Shown here in pieces: positions 57,447 through 64,000 of a DNA stretch of 64,000 nt. Source of the stretch: Cyanophora paradoxa (taxonomy: Eukaryota; Glaucocystophyceae; Cyanophorales; Cyanophoraceae); the NCBI GenBank assembly GCA_004431415.1, contig QPMI01000178.1:62001-126000 (forward strand). The letters run 5' to 3'. The position numbers were made by a program, and so were the translations under genes. A model generated the notes under the pieces. That model did no database searches. It was given only the letters and a program-made list of their open reading frames with translations, and had not been told where the DNA came from. Position 1 is the first letter of the stretch. Each line of letters starts with the position of its first letter.

Positions 57447-59397
57447 GGGCTGACGGGGCTGACGGGGCGGGCGCCAGCCGGCGACGGCGGTGGCGTCGGC
57501 GCTGCGGGTGGCGCTGGGGACGCGCCCCGCCGCGACCCCGGGCGACGAGCACCTCCTCCGCGTCGAGGCGCGCGCCGCGCCCCGCCGCTCGGCCCCGCAC
57601 GCGCCCGGCGAGGCTCGCCCGCAGGTCGAGAACGTGCGGGACTCGCACTTCGTCACCCTCCGCTCCCTCTCCCTCATCTCCGCGTGCGCCCCTTCGTTTG
57701 TTCGCTCAGAGGGCCGGCCGGGGCGCCTTCGGATTCCTGAGCGTCGGGCGGGGCGGGGCCGGGGCGCTCGCTCGCCTGATCGCGGTCGGCAGGCTCTGGA
57801 CGGGGCGGCCGGCGTCGTACCGGGACCCGACGGCGGGCGACGGGGCGGCCCTCGCCAGCGGCTCCTTCACCCTCGCCCCCCGCGAGCAGGCGCGCGCCCT
57901 CCCGCCCCCTCGCCCCCGCCCCCCCGCGCTGATCGCTTGCCCCGCCCTCCCCACCAGTGTGTCTTCTACGCGGCGCTGCAGCGCCCGGAGGCGTCGATGC
58001 CGGGGCGCCCGGCGCTGCGCCCGCGGGGCGGCGGGGGCGTCTGGGGAGCCGCTGGTGACGAGCCTGCCGCTGGGGCCGGACGCGCCGTGGGACGCGGGGC
58101 GCTGGCCGGTGGCGACCCTCTTCGCCGCCGAGGAGTTCGCCATCCAGGCCGCGGCGCGCCCGCCCCGCCCCGCTTGCTTCCTCTTCTTCACGGCCTGACG
58201 GGCGCATCCCCCGCGCCGCGCGCGCAGGCGCAGGCGCACGCGGCGGAGGCGGAGGCGGCGGCGGGGCCCCAGAGGGGCCGCCCGGGTACGTGCCCGGCAG
58301 AGCCCTCCCGCCCCCGCCCCGGCCGCCCCCGCCGCTGAGGCGGGGAACTCATGCGCAGGCGGCGGCGGCATCTGGCCCGCGTTCATGGACAAGGTGTCCC
58401 CCCCCCACCCCTTCCCCGTACCCCGCGAGGGCTCAGGCGTACCCCCGGCCCGCAGGCTGGCGCCTCGCGCAAGGCGGAGCTGGCGAAGCACGCGGCGGGC
58501 GAGGCCGCCAAGCGCGCCCCGCGCCCCGAGGCGCGCCGCTGCCCGCTCCCAGGCCCCACTCCGGTCGGACAGACTCTGACGGGGCGGGGGGCGCAGGCGG
58601 ACCTGCACGCGGTGCTGGCGTGGGAGGCGCACTCGCCGGACCAGGCGGCCCCCGCCCGCGGCCTCCACTTCGCCCACAGGCGAGCCGCCCTCCGCTGAGA
58701 CTCGGACCTGGCCCCAGGCTCACGCGGGGACGGATGCGCAGGATCCCGCTGGGCCCGCGCGCCCGGGCGGCGCGGGCGCTGGCGGGGCCGGCGGCGGCCG
58801 CGGCGCCGGCGGCGCAGCAGCTTCGGGAGGAGGAGGCGGGCGCGCCCTGGCTCCGCTTCTCCATCGAGGGCCCTCCCGCGTCACCCACGACTTCGGCCTC
58901 GTCCCGTCCGCCCCGCCCGCCCATCCATCCGCCCCGCCCGCCCGTGGGCCTTGACCACCTTCCCGCGCAGGACGTGCACGGTGCCGGTGACGCTGTCGGT
59001 GAAGAACTGCTCGAGCGGCGTGCCCGTCGCCCTCCTCGTCGAGGCCCTCGGCCCCGACGAGCCCGCCTCCGCCGCCGCGCCCGGCCCCGGCGGCGCCGCC
59101 ACCTCGGGCCTCGCGGCCGCCACGGCCGGGGCCGACGCCGCCGGCTCCGAGTGCCTCTGGCTGGGCCCCACCCGCGTCCACGTCGACAGCCTGCCCCCCG
59201 GAGGCGTCCACTCCACCGCCGCCGCCGCCTGCCTCTTCGCCCCCGGCGTCGCCAACCTGAACCGCTTCCGCGTGACGGCCGTGCCCCCGGCCCCGGCCGC
59301 GCCCGTCGTGTACCCCGTCTCGACCCTCCTCTCGCACCTCGTCTCCGTCTCGGCGCCGGCGCCCCTCCTCCCCGCCCCCACGGCCCGTGCCCACTAG
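51334..59397 (+). CDS. TRAPPC8: Trafficking protein particle complex subunit 8 (Trs85 orthologue)
   Basis: Subunit specific to TRAPPIII, which activates Rab1-type GTPases in ER-Golgi traffic and autophagy. Diagnostic stretches in order: ERAEELCRQCYGMTFADLLRPFG (N-term), DPSPWFPAYRRELNHAL, PLAAYVLLHDPSDPACS, VPHVERCLRTLADKA, GDYETALTHYRLAAADFKQDK, a TPR-like segment LRSALLLEQAAFCYLLMSPQ / LRKFAFFLVLAGYRYN / RHAVRCYGQALRMYEDKNW / VDDHIHFTLGRQSAHLGRFD, and the C-terminal Ig-like half (LAVRGRRLNRTKKERMSV, LLGFPPALLHGEVRRATLEL). It ends TAG at 59395-59397. I chose the ATG at 51334 because MAKYT... leads at the right distance into the conserved LLRPFG block. An in-frame ATG at 51289 is the alternative. 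More than 20 introns, many starting GTACCCC or GTGCGC and rich in homopolymer C. Exon edges are approximate. Confidence 0.93.
55897..55930 (+). repeat. TRAPPC8: C homopolymer tract in TRAPPC8
   Basis: About 33 consecutive C bases, directly followed by GCCGCCCCTCCCC. It falls in a presumed intron following SFTIHDLAAGS. Such tracts recur at smaller scale in TRAPPC8 introns (52660-52675, 53098-53108) and are prone to length change and sequencing error. Confidence 0.85.
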
Positions 59398-59668
59398 ATC
59401 AGGCCCATCTTGGTAGCCCTCTCGCAGGCCCCTCCTCGCGTGCTTCCTTTGTTCCTTCCTCAATGCGAAGAAAGAAGTTTCGCCGCACAACGCGCGCCAT
59501 CGACGCACTTGATGCACAGTATTGCATACCGGCATGCCAGAGCTCAAGCACTCTGCGTCGACAAAGACGGACTTCAGAAGAAAAGGATAACTTCCGTAAC
59601 CGTTTGAACGTGTAACGTACAATTTTGAAAGCCGGAGCTTCGAATTCGGAAAAGCCGTGCTTGCAATT

Positions 59669-59758
59669 CAGTCTAAAAACGTTAACTAGTATACGTAATC
59701 TGCTTTCAGTCTTCAGTTTTCAGTCTAAAAACGTTAACTAGTATACGCAATCTGCTGC
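59669..59758 (+). repeat. Tandem repeat, two units with 52-bp period
   Basis: CAGTCTAAAAACGTTAACTAG followed by TATACG(T/C)AATCTGCT starts at 59669 and again at 59721. The units differ at very few positions, so the duplication is recent. AACGTT, GTTAAC, ACTAGT and GTATAC palindromes make up most of the unit. Confidence 0.85.
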
Positions 59759-61212
59759 GCATGTGGAATCACACTCAGTGTGTGACTGTGATCATGACGT
59801 TGTAGCAGTGCGGATCGCGATCGTGACCGTTTCACTCGGGCGATCGCAAACCAACAAGCGGTCCGCGGGCCGCCGAGCCGACGGCCTCCAGGCCTCCGGA
59901 CTCCCGGGTCCGGAGTTCGGCCCTCCGGATCCGCCGCGCCCGTACGCGTGCGCATGCACGTGGCTTCTGCACTGACTCCGCAGCTGCCAGGCTGCCACTG
60001 GGCCAGTGCTGCCGCAGTGGACTCTCGGACAGTGTCGGACTCCGATCGCCGCGATGATCGCGAGCCTCTCGATCTCGGACCGGCACTGTCCGGCAGCTCG
60101 ATATCGGTTATAATCATTGAATTAACTTTCGCCTCTCAGCTGCGCCCAGTGCGCATGCAGCCTGTAATGAGTCCGATCGAGATCCAGCGCCCCCTGGCCA
60201 TGACCAGTGCTGCTGTACGTATACATGTGCTGGTGGCATTCCGGCCTGCATGCACAGGCTACAGGCTGCAGGCTGCAGCTGCAGCTGGTGCCGGCCGGGC
60301 TCCGGGATCCGGCACTGGACCGGCAGCTGCGCAGCGGCCAGGCTCCAGCCTGCGCAGCGTGCGCACAACGGCGTGACAACGCTGCCAGGAGGTGGCGGCA
60401 GTGCGCATGCATGTGCAAGCTGATGCAGCTCCTTTATCCGCTGCAATTATTCGTGCTTAAAATTCAACTTGCAATCATTGCATTGCGACGTTATTGTCAC
60501 GTCAACACTTCCTGTCACGGTCAATTCAAATGATTGCAATTGCATTCCTGATAAATCCTGACTTCCGATTGGTGATTCGCGATCGAATCGATACCGCCGG
60601 AATCGCGGATCGGTTGTCATATATGAAAGTATATACGCACCCTCTGTGTTTCTCACAATTGGACCAACGCCCCGCTGGGGCTTCGTGAAAAACGTATATT
60701 AATATTTGTGTGCGAAATCATTGTGGGAGTTCGCCCCACCCGGGCCCACCGTAGTCTCTCAAAAAAAATGTATATTTGCGCATATATGCCGTGTTGCATA
60801 TGTTGCGCAGAAAAAATACTTCCAAAAGGAGGCATTTAATTTGCTTTCGCGATCGGGGTCCGAAATTACTCCGAATCATCCGACTCGATCATCCGAGTTC
60901 CGATTCACAGATATCGACAATGATTCGAAGCATATGCGTTTAAATTTCTAAAAACGTTAAAGTTTTCGAGTGTCGACGTGCACGCGTACGGTGCAACCTC
61001 TATCAGGGCCTATAATCAGGCAACATATTCGTGAATTTATGCCACGTATGCACAATATATACGTCTACACGTGCACGTATATTTACCGGATATATGCATA
61101 TGTTCTGGGCTTTCGTGCAGCCTGCAGCTGCGATTTAATTTCTTCTGGCTTATAAAAGGCTTTCTTTCTTCTGGCCAGGCTCCCAGCGGGCGCCGATCTG
61201 GCTGAAATTACG

Positions 61213-61441
61213 TACTGTAGGATGGCTTAAATTGCCGTCTAGTTAAATTGCCGAATTCGGCCAAAACCGAAATTGCCGTGGCGATAAATTGCCGAAACTC
61301 TGGATTTCTTCTATGGTGCCATACAAAAGCGGCCGTTTAGCCTTACCCCCTGAGAATTGCCGCGGCTCTAAATTGCCGAATTTGGCGTCTCGGCAATATA
61401 CGGCAATTTAAAAGTACGGCTAAAAAAGCCATCCTACAGTA
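61213..61441 (+). mobile_element. MITE-like element, family B copy 2
   Basis: 229 bp with perfect 16-bp terminal inverted repeats (TACTGTAGGATGGCTT and its complement AAGCCATCCTACAGTA), TA at each border, and internal AAATTGCCG repeats. It is the better-preserved member of the family also found at 46825-47051, in the same orientation. No coding capacity, so non-autonomous. Confidence 0.85.
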
Positions 61442-62230
61442 TACTGGGTAGTACGCAATGGGCCGATCTGGCTTAACGCATTACTTACGCTGAATACGTG
61501 CGCGCAGTCACACTGCAGTCTGCAGTGTGCACATGCGGCGCTGGCTCGCGAGTCGCGATCGTTAAACGTTACGAGTCCGACGGTCTTACGACGGCCGACG
61601 GCCGTCACGCACGTCGTGTTCAACGCGTACCGTGTAACAAGAAAATACTGCAGCTGGACGCAAAATACTGCAGATAGTGGGTGGAATTCGAAATTGGCGG
61701 ACCAAAAATCTCTCGACGTAGTCCACTAATTTGGGACTTCATGGAGTCCACTAATTCCCTGAGGCGAGGCGATACCCCCTTAAAATTACCGTCCCGCACA
61801 AGCCGGAAACTAATTATGGATCCACTAATTATCTAAGGTGCAAGTTATAATCCAGATCCTGGTACGTTAAACGTGTTTTTTGGCGCAACTTGTCAAGTGT
61901 CCGCTTGCGTCAGGAGTAATTACCTCACGCCGGCTCACGGCGCCCTGACGGCGTGTCTGACAGTCACGTGCACGCGTACACCCCCGGGCCCCCTCCTCGG
62001 AATCCCCCGTCAGCGGCCCGCGGTACCGGCGTGCCGCTGGCACCGCTGCCCGCGGCGCCGCGGCGGCTGTGACCGTCGGACTCTCTCGCCGCAGGGCCGG
62101 TGACGTAGTTACTGTCAAACTTACTGAGTGTCTGGGGCGACCTCAGGGCTGATCCCGGCTGAACACAGCTCTACCGTGTACCGTGTACGTACCGGTATAC
62201 GTATACGTAGCTGTGAGGCCGCAGCACTAA

Positions 62231-62475
62231 TACTGTAGAACTGGTTAATTTAGTACAGGAAAATAATTAGTACTTCGCCAAAACTGCCACTTTATATTAG
62301 CAGCTGGTAAAACTTTAGTAGGCCAAGGTCAGTCTTCGCAGGGCGTTTGTATGGCGGAGGCGGGGCTACCACTACAAATTCTCGGCTTTAGCAGGCGAGA
62401 AATATTTAGTAGATCGCCCAAAAACTTTTGGTACTATAAATATGCAGCCCACTAAATATTTCTAGCTCTCCAGTA
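62231..62475 (-). mobile_element. MITE-like element, family A copy 2 (inverted relative to copy 1)
   Basis: Reverse-complement homologue of 45203-45446 along nearly its full length (GGAAAATAATTAGTACTTCGCC, then CAAAACTGCCACTTTA; CTCGGCTTTAGCAGGCGAG; GCAGCCCACTAAATATTTCTAG). The ends are TACTGTAGAACTGG and, reversed, TACTGGAGAGCTAG, so the TIR is partly decayed. TA borders both sides. No open frame. Confidence 0.8.
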
Positions 62476-62964
62476 TTGTACTATACATAGCTAGTGCGGC
62501 CATCCAGGCCATGCATATGGATATAAGGCTGCAGCTGGCCATGAATCCCAGAGGCGAAGAGGCGAACTCGGAAGAGGCGAAGTGGGGGAGTTCGCGGCCG
62601 CCGGCCGGGCTATATAATTATAACGCGCTCTGCGGAACTTCTGGGGCGTTCCCGTAACTTCCCGAATCCTCTGGATTTAGGCTTCGACTAGTACTTGCAA
62701 TTGATTGATATCCATGGCCAAATTTAAATCTAGAGTCCGTTCATCAGACTCGTGAGTCGTGATTTCGATCTGATTCGATCATCAGAGGATTCAGAGTCCC
62801 GCGACTCCAGCCTAGTAGGCTGCGTTCGAATGCCTATCTTCAGAAGATCTAAAGACTGAGATCGATTTGCGATCGAATTTAGAGCCGCGACAAAGAAGAT
62901 AGCTAAATCAAGAGCGCGCGACAGCATACATCGGCCTGCAGCTGGTGAAACATACTCTCCAGAG

Positions 62965-64000
62965 ATGGCTTCCGGGGCGTGGTTCAGCGCCGTGTGCGTT
63001 GCTCTCCTGGTGTCCGCTGTCACCGCCCAGATCACCGCGGGAACGATGCCGGGAGCGCTGTTCGCAACCTCAACACCTGCATGGTTTAATGCAACTTACA
63101 ACGACGATAAAAGCGCGCCCGGATGGTGAGACTCTGTACACCCGCCCGCGGCCAATTGCAATCCTATAACATTAATTAAATGTGCCGTGGCCATGGGCTT
63201 CGGATCGTAAAGGACAATTACTGCTCCGTCCGATGAGGATGCCGTCCGAATCGAATTCATTTCTACCACGGCGACAACTTCTAACACGAGAAATATCAAC
63301 GCAATTCGGGTGCGTATGTATCAACTTGGACACGTATGATATGCACATCGCTGCTCTCAGCTTAAACACAACAAAAAACAATTGCGCATGCAGGTGATAG
63401 ACATTTCCGTCAGTCCTCCAGTGCTGCTGGCAGCGAACGCCGAAAGCGGCACAACATACACAAGTTCCGGCAGAACTTTATTTGTGTACATTTTCAGCGC
63501 ATACCGCAGTCAATCGTTCACTTCGCGCTTCTGGTCGGCACCCAAGTCGAGCGGTTTGTCTGCATATTCCAATATTCTACATCGTCTGACAATCGATATC
63601 GTGCGCGCAGTGACTGCGTCGCCTCCTGCAAATCTCACATCAGTGCCCGCGGTATTCGAGGAGTCCGACGACAACGCTCACATTGGGACTTTCGCACCAA
63701 GCACGGTGACTGCTACTCCTGGAATAACAACTCACATCGGCTATAAGCCCTACCCTCGAATGCTCCTGGCTTTGTGGTGCGATCTTTCTGATTTGCATAG
63801 TATATGTACACGTACTGTGTTCACCGGCGCCCGCGGCACCCGGTGCAGGGATGTCAGGCTTCCGGAGTACTGCGCTTCCAGCAGCACATTTTCTCTGAAT
63901 TTCACGTTTATGGACTTCGAAACGTTATGCACGCCGGCCTGCGACCCTGTTTACGTGCGTATGTGTAAATCATGTCGAGGATCCAGCTCGATGACGAAAC
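62965..64000 (+). CDS. Secreted protein of unknown function, 5' end (continues past window)
   Basis: The ATG at 62965 starts a signal peptide (MASGAWFSAVCVALLVSAVTA). The mature part begins QITAGTMPGALFATSTPAWFNATYNDDKSAPG. An intron from about 63126 (GTGAGAC...) joins to TITAPSDEDAVRIEFISTTA (about 63210-63307). A second intron, about 63309-63393 (GTGCGTATG...GCATGCAG), leads to an exon open to the window end (VIDISVSPPVLLAANAESG ... SFTSRFWSAPKSSGLSAYS ... EYCASSSTFSLNFTFMDFE). A further donor may lie at 63957 (GTGCGTATG). Cys-rich spacing appears near the end. I recognise no family; Thr/Ser-rich beta-type sequence and NxT/S sites fit an extracellular glycoprotein. It resembles the other surface-protein genes here in base composition and splice signals. 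Confidence 0.6.

Larger units (their letters stand above)
59398..62964. other. Intergenic region with MITEs and AT-rich stretches
   Basis: Downstream of TRAPPC8. Palindromic blocks lie at 59930-60020, 60215-60300 (GCAGGCTGCAGCTGCAGCTG) and 62170-62215. AT-rich unique DNA fills 60440-61160. Two MITE-like elements and one tandem repeat are listed separately. I see no gene; the open frames are short, unspliced and without recognisable domains. Confidence 0.6.

Noticed and set aside
59700-60440. Candidate genes between TRAPPC8 and the last gene
   Set aside because: Short frames made from CTGCAG/GCATGC palindromic words, with no homology or splice pattern.

Overview
The window is nuclear DNA of a eukaryote, most likely a microbial alga or related protist. 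Every confident gene is split by spliceosomal introns, and two genes are eukaryote-only housekeeping genes: the CCR4-NOT scaffold NOT1/CNOT1 and the TRAPP subunit TRAPPC8. The other genes encode large secreted or membrane proteins built from LamG-like, fibronectin-III-like, beta-helix and cysteine-rich repeats, an architecture common in unicellular algae. I cannot assign the lineage from sequence alone.

Layout. (1) 1-7388 (+): the 3' part of a secreted protein with an FN3-like module, beta-helix (pectin-lyase-like) repeats and a hydrophobic C-terminal tail. (2) 8601-18166 (-): a near-complete, very GC-rich CNOT1. (3) 18522-19462 (+): an inverted, decayed genomic copy of an internal CNOT1 segment, 356 bp upstream of the CNOT1 start. 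(4) 19463-24015: gene-poor DNA packed with short reverse palindromes. (5) 24016-38846 (-): a giant surface protein with LamG-like domains, FN3, about two dozen cysteine-rich GCC2/GCC3-type repeats and C-terminal membrane spans. (6) 41090-42105 (+): a decayed partial copy of TRAPPC8. (7) 42421-44355 (-): a secreted Ser/Pro-rich protein with an IPT-like segment and a hydrophobic C-terminus. (8) 47451-50355 (+): a protein with two tandem 2-oxoglutarate/Fe(II) oxygenase domains of prolyl-4-hydroxylase type. (9) 51334-59397 (+): TRAPPC8. (10) 62965-64000 (+): the 5' end of another secreted protein. Two MITE-like families, two copies each, sit in the spacers at 45-47 kb and 61-62.5 kb.

How the parts relate. 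CNOT1 (mRNA deadenylation) and TRAPPC8 (vesicle tethering and autophagy) are constitutive functions and have no evident link to their neighbours. The remaining genes look like cell-surface or secretory-pathway genes. The prolyl-hydroxylase-like enzyme lies about 3.1 kb from, and is divergent to, a Pro-rich secreted protein that would be a plausible substrate class; that link is inference.

The most unusual signals are at DNA level. Both housekeeping genes have a degenerate partial copy nearby. Comparing the TRAPPC8 copy with its parent, and the two ends of one MITE, shows small insertions that are themselves perfect reverse palindromes. The spacers are saturated with the same kind of palindromic words. 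Intron signals are unusually uniform: GTGCG-type donors, a CTGAC element just upstream of the acceptor, and at least one GC-AG intron. Exon boundaries were inferred by reading frames and homology recalled from the families; no alignment or splice prediction was run.
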